The notes under the pieces were generated by a model. It saw only the letters and a program-made list of their open reading frames with translations. It had not been told where the DNA came from and made no database searches. Below, one piece after another: positions 49,635-57,242 of a DNA stretch of 64,000 nt. The translations under genes and the position numbers were made by a program. The number at the start of each line of letters is the position of its first letter. Positions within the stretch are counted from its first letter, which is position 1. This stretch comes from Deltaproteobacteria bacterium (GTDB taxonomy: Bacteria; Myxococcota; Myxococcia; Myxococcales; Anaeromyxobacteraceae), in contig JACRMN010000001.1 of NCBI GenBank assembly GCA_016214955.1, positions 1 through 64,000 of the forward strand, written 5' to 3'.

Positions 49635-51886
49635 TGCAGTCTACTGCGTGGGACGATTTCGACATGGGCACGCGCGGCGCCGAGCGCGCCACCGGCCGCA
49701 GCTTCCCGGTGCGGCTCCTGCGGGAGGTGGCGCGGGACGCCGCCGCGGCGGCAGGCGCGCCGCTGGCGGAGCTCCGGCTGCTCGCCGCCGACGGCCGCCC
49801 CGCCCCTGCCCCGGCCTTCGACGGCCCCGGCGTCGCCCCCTCCCGCCGCGCCGAGATCCAGCGCCTGCTCGAGCGCGCCGAGGTGGCGCCGCCCTCGGCG
49901 CGCCTGGTCGTCGGCCCCGCCGACCCGGAGCTGGTGCGACTGCTGGGCGGTGCGCCGCGCCCTGCCTGGTGCTCGCTCGTCCTGCCGGTGGCGGTGGGCG
50001 GCGCGGCGGGGGCCAGGCTCCAGCTCCTCCGGCCCGGCCGCCCCGATCGCCTGGCCCGCAGCGCGGCCCGGGCGGCCGCGCACCTGGCGGGCGACCGGCT
50101 CGAGGCCGCGGCGCTGCGCGGCGAGCTGGCGGCGCGCGAGGCCGGCCACTGGACCTACCAGCAGCACGCCGGCGAGGCCATCCTGGTCATCGACCCCGAG
50201 AGCGGCCGGGTGCTGGAGGGCAACGCCAAGGCCAGCCAGCTCACCGGGCTGCCGCCGGCGCGGCTGCGGCGGGCCTCGGTCGGCGCGCTGCTGGAGCGGC
50301 CCGGCCTCGACCCCGACGGCGTGGCCGCCTGGCTGGCCGGCCGCACCGTCGTCAGGGACAACGAGGCCTTCCTGCGCCGCACCCGCGGCGAGCGGATCCC
50401 GGTGTCGCTCACCGCCGCCCGCATCGCCCTCGGCGACAGCTCGGTGATCCACATCATCGCCCGCGACACCACCCGCGAGCGGCGCGCCCTGGCCGAGCTG
50501 CGCCAGGCCAAGGAGACGCTGTCGGCGCTCGGCCTGGCCGGCTCCCACCTCATGGTGGAGACCGACCAGCGCGCCGTCTACGGCGTCATCTGCCGCGAGC
50601 TCCTGCGCCTCGGCTTCCACTCCGCGGTGCTGGAGGCGGAGCGCGGTGCCGGGATACCGCGGCCGCCCTTCCGCTACGCCTTCACCAGCTTCGGCCCGCC
50701 GCTGCAGCGGGCCGTCGAGCGCATCCTGGGCCGGCCCCTCTCGGCGCTGCGCCTCTCGCCCGACGGCTCGCCGCTGCTGCGCCAGGTGGTCACCGGCGGG
50801 CGCCTGGTCTACACCGACGGCGCCCGGCACGCCGTCCACGAGCTCTTCGGCGGCCCCGGCGAGCGCGAGGTCCACGACCTCCTCGACCTCCTGCGGCTGC
50901 GCCACCTGCTGCTGGCGCCGCTGCGCTTCGATGGCGGCACCAGCGGCCTGCTGGTGGTGGCCACCTCCCGGCTGCGCCGCAGCGACCCCGAGGCCATCGA
51001 CGCCTTCGCCCTGCAGGCCTCCATCGCCCTCGAGAAGGCCCGGCTCTTCGCCGAGCTGCGGCAGCAGCACGCGGCGCTGGAGTCGGAGGTGGACCGGCGC
51101 ACCCGGGAGCTGACGCTGGCGGTGCGGGCGCTCCAGGAGCTGGACCGGCGCAAGGACAACTTCCTGGCCAACGTCTCGCACGAGCTGCGCACGCCGCTGG
51201 TGACGGTGCTGGGCTACGCCGACCTCCTGCTGGCCGAGAAGCTGGGTGAGCTCTCGGCGAAGCAGCGCGACTGCCTGCGCACCGTGGTCTCCTCGGCGCG
51301 GCGGCTGCGGAGCTTCATCGAGGAGCTGCTGGAGTTCTCGCGCCACGAGCTCACCAAGGACGGCCTCACCTGCCAGCCGCTGGAGCTGCGCGAGCTGGTG
51401 GGCCAGTCGGTGCGCTCCCTGGCGCCGCGCTTCCACGAGCGGGGCGTGCAGCTCCGCTGGCGGGTGGCGCGCGGGGTGCCCGCCGCCTGGGGCGACCGGG
51501 ACCGGATCCACCAGGTGCTGGCCAACCTGCTCACCAACGCCGAGCGGTACTGCAGCGCCGGGGGGCGGGTGCGGGTGGCGGCCGGCCGCTCCGGGCCGGG
51601 CCGGGTGGGGCTCTCGGTCACCGACGACGGGCCGGGCATCGCGGCCGAGCACCTCGACCGGATCTTCGACCGGCTCTACCAGGTGGGCGACGCCTCCCGC
51701 CCGCGCTCCGAGGCGGCGGGCCTGGGGCTGGGGCTGGCCATCGCCCGCAACATCGTCGAGGCGCACGGCGGCAGCATCGCGGTGCGCTCGCGGGTGGGGC
51801 GCGGCACCACCTTCCGCTTCACGCTGCCCACCGCCGAGGCCAGCCTGGCGGCGGCGGCGCCGCCGGCCGCGCGCGGGCCTGCCTAG
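49634..51886 (+). CDS. PAS-GAF sensor histidine kinase
   Basis: The 750-residue protein has an N-terminal variable region, PAS about 175-290 (AILVIDPESGRVLEGNAKAS), GAF-like about 310-470, coiled coil, HisKA with phosphorylated His in NVSHELRTPL (about 515) and an ATPase domain with N box NLLTNAERY, DDGPGIA and GLGLGLAIA. No membrane segment is seen, so it is a cytoplasmic kinase. No response regulator is adjacent. ATG 49664 is an alternative start that would not overlap the divergent promoter. It ends in a CTAG shared with the next, convergent gene. Confidence 0.87.
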   Translation: MQSTAWDDFDMGTRGAERATGRSFPVRLLREVARDAAAAAGAPLAELRLLAADGRPAPAPAFDGPGVAPSRRAEIQRLLERAEVAPPSARLVVGPADPELVRLLGGAPRPAWCSLVLPVAVGGAAGARLQLLRPGRPDRLARSAARAAAHLAGDRLEAAALRGELAAREAGHWTYQQHAGEAILVIDPESGRVLEGNAKASQLTGLPPARLRRASVGALLERPGLDPDGVAAWLAGRTVVRDNEAFLRRTRGERIPVSLTAARIALGDSSVIHIIARDTTRERRALAELRQAKETLSALGLAGSHLMVETDQRAVYGVICRELLRLGFHSAVLEAERGAGIPRPPFRYAFTSFGPPLQRAVERILGRPLSALRLSPDGSPLLRQVVTGGRLVYTDGARHAVHELFGGPGEREVHDLLDLLRLRHLLLAPLRFDGGTSGLLVVATSRLRRSDPEAIDAFALQASIALEKARLFAELRQQHAALESEVDRRTRELTLAVRALQELDRRKDNFLANVSHELRTPLVTVLGYADLLLAEKLGELSAKQRDCLRTVVSSARRLRSFIEELLEFSRHELTKDGLTCQPLELRELVGQSVRSLAPRFHERGVQLRWRVARGVPAAWGDRDRIHQVLANLLTNAERYCSAGGRVRVAAGRSGPGRVGLSVTDDGPGIAAEHLDRIFDRLYQVGDASRPRSEAAGLGLGLAIARNIVEAHGGSIAVRSRVGRGTTFRFTLPTAEASLAAAAPPAARGPA

Positions 51887-52299
51887 TCCTCGGACTCCTC
51901 GGGCTCGCGCGGCGCGGGCCTGGGGCGGACGGTGGCCTTCACCGACGGCTTCCCCTTCCCGGCCTCCTTGAAGCGGACCTCGGCCTGGATCTCGATGGCC
52001 ATGGAGCCGAGCGCCTTCACGAACTCGCGGCGCACCGCCTCCGACTCCAGGAAGCGCCGCACCTCGTCGCTGACCATGCGCAGCATCTCGTTCTTGGCGC
52101 CGGCGGCCTGGCTGCCCACGTAGGAGATGAGCTCCTTGGGCAGCTTCCACTCCCGGGCCAGCTTGCGGGCCCCCTCCTCGGTGAGGAAGAGCGCCCCCAC
52201 GCCGGCCAGCACCGCCTTCCTGACGGCGTCGGCGATCAGCCCCTTGTTGCCGTCGGCCTGCTCGGCCTCGGGCGCTCCTGGCTCCCTGGGGTCGGCCAT
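51883..52299 (-). CDS. Small helical protein of unknown function downstream of mrp
   Basis: The 138-residue protein is acidic at both ends and helical in the middle (GLIADAVRKAVLAGVGALFL, LARKLAREW-like segment, AKNEMLRMVSDEVRRFLESE). The hydrophobic stretch is weak. The pattern resembles phasin or granule-associated proteins, but this is only a resemblance. It follows mrp after 4 bp, so it is co-transcribed. Its stop shares CTAG (51883-51886) with the histidine kinase gene. Confidence 0.65.
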   Translation of the reverse strand: MADPREPGAPEAEQADGNKGLIADAVRKAVLAGVGALFLTEEGARKLAREWKLPKELISYVGSQAAGAKNEMLRMVSDEVRRFLESEAVRREFVKALGSMAIEIQAEVRFKEAGKGKPSVKATVRPRPAPREPEESED

Positions 52300-52303
52300 G
52301 GCG

Positions 52304-53395
52304 TCAGGCGCGCGGCTGGGCGCCGATGACCGGTAGGCGCGGGGCCTTGCCGACCACCTCGACGCTGACCGCCCCCGCGGTGTTCTGGGCCACGGTGATG
52401 AAGGCCCGGGCCTGTGGCCCCTCGGGATCGCCGGCCACCACCGGGACGCCCTTGTCGCCGCCCTCGCGCACCTTGAGGTCGAGGGGGATCTCGCCGAGGA
52501 AGCGGATGCCCATCTTCTCCGCCGCCTTCCGGGCGCCGCCGTGGTCGAAGATGTTGGTCTCCTGGCGGCAGTGGGGGCAGATGAAGGAGGACATGTTCTC
52601 GACCAGGCCCAGCACCGGGATGCTCACCTTGTCGAACATGAGCTTGGCGCGGATGACGTCGGCCAGGGCCACGTCCTGCGGGGTCGAGACCAGCACCACG
52701 CCGGCGGCCCGGACGTTCTGCGCCAGCGTCAGCGGCACGTCGCCGGTGCCGGGCGGCAGGTCGAGCACCAGGTAGTCGAGCTCGCCCCAGTTCACGTCCT
52801 TGAGGAGCTGCAGCACCGCGCTGGTCACCATGGGGCCGCGCCAGATGAGCGCCTGGTCGGCCTCGATGAGCGAGCCGATGGAGATGAGCTTGAGCCCGTG
52901 CGCGGTGAGCGGCTCCAGCTTCTGGCCGTCCCTGGAGCCGGGGCGCTGGCCCAGCGTGCCGGTGAGGAGCGGCACCGAGGGGCCGTAGATGTCGGCGTCG
53001 AGCAGCCCGACCTGGGCGCCCATGCGCTGCAGGGCCACCGCCAGGTTGAGGGCCACCGTGCTCTTGCCCACGCCGCCCTTGCCCGCGCCCACCAGGATGA
53101 TGTTCTTCACCCCCGGGGTGAGGGCCGCCTGGGCGACGCCGGGAGCGGCCCGGACCTTGGAGCCGAAGCGCACCTCCACCTTGGTGGCCCCTGCGGCGCG
53201 CAGCGCCTCCTCCACGTCCTTGCCGATCTGGCCCTTGAGCGGGCAGGCGGGGGTGGTGAGCTCGACCTCGAGGGAGACGGTGCCGCCGTCGACCTGGAGG
53301 TCCTTCACCATGTTGAGCGCGACGAGGTCGCGCTTGAGCTCGGGATCGTTGACCTTGCGGAGCGCGTCGAGTGCCGACTTCTGGTCGAGGGCCAT
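52304..53395 (-). CDS. Mrp/NBP35-type Fe-S cluster carrier ATPase
   Basis: The 363-residue protein has an N-terminal MIP18-like domain (about 1-95, LRKVNDPELKRDLVAL, PACPLKGQI), then deviant Walker A GKGGVGKST, the DADIYGPSVP motif, DLPPGTGD and the cluster-binding Cys pair in FICPHC. It carries Fe-S clusters to apoproteins. The ATG at 53395 is set by the promoter just upstream. A small helical protein gene follows. Confidence 0.93.
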   Translation of the reverse strand: MALDQKSALDALRKVNDPELKRDLVALNMVKDLQVDGGTVSLEVELTTPACPLKGQIGKDVEEALRAAGATKVEVRFGSKVRAAPGVAQAALTPGVKNIILVGAGKGGVGKSTVALNLAVALQRMGAQVGLLDADIYGPSVPLLTGTLGQRPGSRDGQKLEPLTAHGLKLISIGSLIEADQALIWRGPMVTSAVLQLLKDVNWGELDYLVLDLPPGTGDVPLTLAQNVRAAGVVLVSTPQDVALADVIRAKLMFDKVSIPVLGLVENMSSFICPHCRQETNIFDHGGARKAAEKMGIRFLGEIPLDLKVREGGDKGVPVVAGDPEGPQARAFITVAQNTAGAVSVEVVGKAPRLPVIGAQPRA

Positions 53396-53405
53396 AGGGG
53401 CTCGG

Positions 53406-53434
53406 GTTATACCCGGCGGTCCCCCCCTTCTCAA
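53406..53434 (-). promoter_or_regulatory. Sigma-70 promoter of mrp
   Basis: On the minus strand: TTGAGA, 17-bp spacer, TATAAC. The predicted start at about 53399 lies 4 bases before the mrp ATG, so the mRNA should be nearly leaderless. Confidence 0.65.
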
Positions 53435-53436
53435 CG

Positions 53437-53847
53437 CTACTCCAGCGCCTCCACCCGCCACCCCTCCGGCTCGCGGACCAGCCGGGCCTGGCGCCCCTGA
53501 CCCACCGCCAGGCTGGCCTCGCGCGGCCCGACCGCCAGGGCGGTGCCCGCCGCCAGGAGCGCCCGCACCCGCGCCGCCGCTTCCGGCCCCACCGGTCCGG
53601 AGGCCGTCCAGTCGGCCGCCAGGCGCGCCGGGGTGGTCCGGGCCCGCCAGGCCGCCGACAGGAGCGGCCAGGCCTCGCTCCAGCGCCCCTCCTCCACGGC
53701 CGCCGCGAACTGCTCCAGGACCACCTCCGGCCGTGCGGCCCCGGCGGGGGCGGCGCGGGGCGCGGCGGCGCAGGAGAGCAGCAGGGCGGAGGCGAGGGCC
53801 AGGGAGCGCACGGACGGTTGATACACCAGCGGCCTCCGGCCGGCCAC
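53437..53847 (-). CDS. Small lipoprotein of unknown function
   Basis: The protein has up to 136 residues. A signal peptide with lipobox LLSC lies at about residues 15-26, then an Ala-rich linker and a compact alpha/beta domain (EQFAAAVEEGRWSEAWPLL, RQARLVREPEGWRVEALE) resembling NTF2-like or DUF4878-type small lipoprotein domains. GTG 53811 is an alternative start just before the hydrophobic core. It lies between mrp and the divergent corA gene. Confidence 0.65.
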   Translation of the reverse strand: MAGRRPLVYQPSVRSLALASALLLSCAAAPRAAPAGAARPEVVLEQFAAAVEEGRWSEAWPLLSAAWRARTTPARLAADWTASGPVGPEAAARVRALLAAGTALAVGPREASLAVGQGRQARLVREPEGWRVEALE

Positions 53848-53850
53848 CGG

Positions 53851-53879
53851 CTCGACGGCGGCCGCGGGGCGTGTAGCAT
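53851..53879 (+). promoter_or_regulatory. Candidate promoter of corA
   Basis: CTCGAC (53851-53856), 17-bp spacer, TAGCAT (53874-53879), then six bases to the corA ATG. The start point would coincide with the ATG. The -10 hexamer is the same as for the exported cyclophilin. Confidence 0.45.
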
Positions 53880-53885
53880 GCCTCC

Positions 53886-54821
53886 ATGGTGCGGGCGCTG
53901 CGGCTCGAGGGGGAGACGGTCCAGGCGGGAGGGGCCGAGGTCTGCGGGCCGGGCGGGCGGCTGTGGGTGGACCTGGGGCCCGATCCGGCCGACCTGGAAT
54001 GGCTCCGGCAGCGCTTCGGCTTCCACCCGCTGGCCATCGAGGACTGCGCCCACGAGGACCAGCGGCCCAAGTTCGAGGACTACCCCGAGGCGCAGTTCTG
54101 CGTGATCCACCGGCTCGGCCCGGCGCCCGACGACGTCGGGCTACAGGCCCGGGAGCTGCACGCCTTCCTGGGGGCCGACCTGCTCGTCACGGTGCACCTC
54201 GCCCCCATCGCCGAGCTGGATCGCATCTGGGCGCGCTGCGCCGCCGAGCCGGCGCTGCTCGCCCGCGGCCCCGACTTCGCCTGGTACCTGGTCTGCGACG
54301 CCATCACCGACGTCCACTTCGCGGTGGCCGACGCCCTCACCGACGACGTCGACTCGCTGGCCGACGAGATCTCCGAGGCGCGCGGCGACGGCGACCTGAT
54401 GCAGCGCATCCTCACGGCGCGCCGCACCCACGCCACCCTGCGGCGGGCCCTGGCGCCGCAGCGCGAGGTCCTGGCGGCGCTCTCGCGCCCCTCCAGCCGG
54501 GTGAGCGAGCGAACCGCCCTCTACTTCCGCGACGTCCTCGACCACCTGCTGCGGGTCACCGAGGAGATCGACATCAGCCGCGACCTGCTGGCCTCGGCCA
54601 TGGACATCCACCTGTCCATCGTCAACAACAAGCTGTCGGCCATCACCACCCGGCTGACGGTGGTGGCCAGCATCTTCCTGCCGCTCAACTTCGTCGCCGG
54701 CTTCTTCGGGATGAACCTGGAGATCTTCCCCGCCCACACCTCCAAGGCCATCGTGCTGGCGGTGACCCTGCTGGTCCCGGGGGCGATGTACTTCCTCTTC
54801 CGGAAGCGCCGGCTCCTCTAG
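53886..54821 (+). CDS. corA: CorA-type divalent cation channel
   Basis: The 311-residue protein has a large N-terminal cytoplasmic domain and two C-terminal membrane helices with the signature GMN in FVAGFFGMNLEIF, ending with a basic KRRLL tail. CorA takes up Mg2+ (or Co2+, Ni2+) as a pentamer. Its length is normal. The stop shares CTAG (54818-54821) with rtcA. Confidence 0.93.
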   Translation: MVRALRLEGETVQAGGAEVCGPGGRLWVDLGPDPADLEWLRQRFGFHPLAIEDCAHEDQRPKFEDYPEAQFCVIHRLGPAPDDVGLQARELHAFLGADLLVTVHLAPIAELDRIWARCAAEPALLARGPDFAWYLVCDAITDVHFAVADALTDDVDSLADEISEARGDGDLMQRILTARRTHATLRRALAPQREVLAALSRPSSRVSERTALYFRDVLDHLLRVTEEIDISRDLLASAMDIHLSIVNNKLSAITTRLTVVASIFLPLNFVAGFFGMNLEIFPAHTSKAIVLAVTLLVPGAMYFLFRKRRLL

Positions 54822-55930
54822 CCGCGCAGCGCCACCACCTCGGCGCCGCCGCCCGGGGGCTGGATACGCACCTCCCCCTCGGTCCCCTCCCCGCCCAGCA
54901 CCGACACCTCCACGTCGAGGAAGCGCCGCGCCACCTCGGCGGCGGTGAGCAGGTGGCCGGTGACCGAGGCGACGGTGTAGCGCGTGGCCGGCACCAGCCC
55001 GGGCAGCGCCACCCGCCCCGAGGCCGCCAGCGCCGCGGGCAGGACGAGCTGCTCACCCAGGAACCGATCGAGCGCCGCGCCGCCGCGGAGGAATCCGTCG
55101 AAGGCGCGCACCGCCGTCTCGGCCACCTTGTCGGGCGGGTCGCCGGGCGCGCCCACTGCGCCGCTGCCGCCGCGGGTCCTGTCGAACTGGGCCACCACCA
55201 TCACCTGGCAGCCGGCAGCGCCGCGGGACGGCACCGGCAGGCGAGTGGCCTCGGCCGCCACGCCGGCGTCCCGCAGCCGCCGCAGGGTGCTGGCCGCCAG
55301 CCGCTCGGCGACGTCGAAGCCCATCCCCCCGACCACGGCCACCACCTCGGCGTCGCGGAGCATGCCGCGGTGGCGCAGGTCGAGCGGAGGCATGGGATGG
55401 GCGGGCCGGATGTCGGCCGTCATGGACCCCGCCCCGTCGGCTGCGAAGGCCGCCTCCTGCAGGCCCAGCTCTACCCCGAAGCCGAGGCGGGCCACCGCCG
55501 GCGCCCAGACCAGGGCCAGGTCGTGGAAGGTGGGCGCGCCGCGCAGGTGGGTGGCGCCGCGGAGCGTGAGGCGAGAGGGGCCGCCGGCCAGCGCCAGGGG
55601 CCAGGAGAGCGTCTGCAGGAGCAGGGGTGCGCTGCCGGCGCCGGCGAGGTCGATGGTGCGCTCGCCCGCCTCCACCTTCTCGCGGGGGCGGAACTCCAGG
55701 CGGGTCGAGCCCGGCTCGGCGCCCGTCAGGTCGGCGCCGCACAGGCCGGCCACGGCGCGCACCAGCGAGACGTCGCGGGGCAAGAGCCCCGGCTCGGGCG
55801 CGCCGGCGCGGATGCGGTGGATTCCGAAGGCCCGCCCGGTGATGGCCGAGAGCGGCAGGGCGGTCCGGAGCGCCTGTCCGCCTCCCTCCCCCAGGCTGCC
55901 GTCGATGACGATCGGAAGGGGCTGGCCCAT
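54818..55930 (-). CDS. rtcA: RNA 3'-terminal phosphate cyclase
   Basis: The 370-residue protein has conserved N-terminal GSLGEGGGQALRTALPLS and RAGAPEPGLLPRD segments, and an adenylylation-region His in the C-terminal part (SVTGHLLTAAEVAR). It converts RNA 3'-phosphates to 2',3'-cyclic phosphates using ATP. ATG 55930 starts exactly at the conserved region; upstream in-frame starts would add an atypical extension. No rtcB or rtcR gene is in the window. Confidence 0.9.
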   Translation of the reverse strand: MGQPLPIVIDGSLGEGGGQALRTALPLSAITGRAFGIHRIRAGAPEPGLLPRDVSLVRAVAGLCGADLTGAEPGSTRLEFRPREKVEAGERTIDLAGAGSAPLLLQTLSWPLALAGGPSRLTLRGATHLRGAPTFHDLALVWAPAVARLGFGVELGLQEAAFAADGAGSMTADIRPAHPMPPLDLRHRGMLRDAEVVAVVGGMGFDVAERLAASTLRRLRDAGVAAEATRLPVPSRGAAGCQVMVVAQFDRTRGGSGAVGAPGDPPDKVAETAVRAFDGFLRGGAALDRFLGEQLVLPAALAASGRVALPGLVPATRYTVASVTGHLLTAAEVARRFLDVEVSVLGGEGTEGEVRIQPPGGGAEVVALRG

Positions 55931-56060
55931 GGCGGTGACTGTAGCGCCGCTGGCCGGCCCGGGGGGTGTGCGCCCGACCCGCTCCCGCAACATCCCGTAA
56001 TGGCTGGCCGTTTCCCGAGGTCAGGGAGGCGGCGATTCCGCCGTCAACCCCCGAAATACC

Positions 56061-56078
56061 ACGCGTAAGCACGCGTAA
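56061..56078. repeat. Direct repeat ACGCGTAA upstream of the ECF sigma gene
   Basis: Two exact copies, 56061-56068 and 56071-56078, are in 10-bp phase and end 8 bases before the first possible start codon. It is a possible operator or an autoregulated promoter element. Confidence 0.4.
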
Positions 56079-56086
56079 CCCCTGGC

Positions 56087-56722
56087 ATGGTCGACGCGGT
56101 CGTCATGCCCGGCTGGGCGGCCCTCATGGAGGGCGAACGGAACGTGAACCCGGTGAGCGAGGAGGCGACCCTGGCGCGGGCCGCGGCGGCCGGAGACCGC
56201 CGCGCCTTCACGCGCCTCGTGGAGCTGACCAAGCGCCCCGTCCACGGGCTGTGCCTGCGGCTCCTCGGCGACGCCGAGGAAGCCCGCGACGCCGCCCAGG
56301 AGAGCTTCGTCCGCGCCTGGGCCGCCCTCCAGAGCTACGACCCCGGGCAGCCCTTCGCCCCCTGGCTGCTGCGCATCGCCCGCAACCACTGCATCGACCT
56401 CATCCGCCGCCGGCTGCCCGCCGCCCAGCGGGTCGAGCTGGACGCCGAGCGCGGCGACGGCGAGCGGCCGGTGGAGATCCCGGACCCGACGGCCGGCCGC
56501 GGCGACGAGGCGGTGGAGCGGGCCCAGACCACGTCGGCGCTGGAGGAGGCGGTCACCCGGCTGCCGGAGCGCTACCGCGAGGTGGTGCACCTCTTCCACG
56601 TGGAGCAGATGAGCTACAAGGAGATCGCGGCCACCATGGAGATCCCGATGGGAACCGTCATGACCTGGCTGCACCGCGCCCGGGCGCAGCTCCGCACCGA
56701 GCTGCAAGGGAGGGACGCATGA
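56087..56722 (+). CDS. ECF (RpoE-like) sigma factor
   Basis: The protein has up to 211 residues. The sigma-2 region shows AEEARDAAQESFVRAWAAL and WLLRIARNHCIDLIRRR. Sigma-4 shows LPERYREVVHLFHVEQMSYK and MGTVMTWLHRARAQLR. The true start may be 56126 or the GTG at 56144 (NPVSEEATLARA), since the first residues are unusual and GGAGGG lies before the latter. It overlaps the anti-sigma gene by 4 bases. The target promoters are unknown but probably include the repeat at 56061. Confidence 0.92.
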   Translation: MVDAVVMPGWAALMEGERNVNPVSEEATLARAAAAGDRRAFTRLVELTKRPVHGLCLRLLGDAEEARDAAQESFVRAWAALQSYDPGQPFAPWLLRIARNHCIDLIRRRLPAAQRVELDAERGDGERPVEIPDPTAGRGDEAVERAQTTSALEEAVTRLPERYREVVHLFHVEQMSYKEIAATMEIPMGTVMTWLHRARAQLRTELQGRDA

Positions 56723-57234
56723 ACCCCGTCCACCTCGACGACGAGCGCGCCCAGCGCCTCCTCGACGGTCTGCTCTCCGAGGCCGAGGCCTCCGAAGCCC
56801 GCGCCCACGCCGGCGCCTGCCCCTCCTGCCGGCTGCTGGTCGACTCCTACGCGGCCCTGGCCGAGGCCCTCGACGGGCTCGACGCCCCGCCGGTCCCCGG
56901 CGACTTCACCGCCGAGGTGATGGCCCGCATCGACGAGCGGGAGCGCATCGCCGCCCGGGAACGGCGCACCGCCTTCGCCATCCTGGGCGTCGCCGCCGGC
57001 GCGGCGGCCCTGCTGCTGGCCGCTGCCGGCCAGTCCACCTGGACGCCGGTGCTGGCCCGCGCCGGCGAGAGCCTGGGCACCCTGGTCACCTCGCTGCGGC
57101 TCGCCGCCGGCGTGGTGGGCCCGGTGGTCCGCGCGCTCCGGCTCGAGATCCTGGTGGCCAGCGCCGGGGCCGCCATCCCCATCCTGGTCGGGCTGCGCCG
57201 CCTGACGCCGCGCCGCGCCGAGGCCCGCGCCTAG
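56719..57234 (+). CDS. Zinc-finger anti-sigma factor
   Basis: The 171-residue protein has an N-terminal ZAS-type zinc motif with HxxxCxxC (HAGACPSC, residues about 32-39) and one or two hydrophobic segments (LGVAAGAAALLLAAAG, about 90-105, and LVASAGAAIPILVGL, about 144-158). It should hold the upstream sigma factor at the membrane until a signal arrives. Start overlaps the sigma stop (ATGA). The third gene of the operon follows after 8 bp. Confidence 0.85.
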   Translation: MNPVHLDDERAQRLLDGLLSEAEASEARAHAGACPSCRLLVDSYAALAEALDGLDAPPVPGDFTAEVMARIDERERIAARERRTAFAILGVAAGAAALLLAAAGQSTWTPVLARAGESLGTLVTSLRLAAGVVGPVVRALRLEILVASAGAAIPILVGLRRLTPRRAEARA

Positions 57235-57242
57235 GAGACGCC

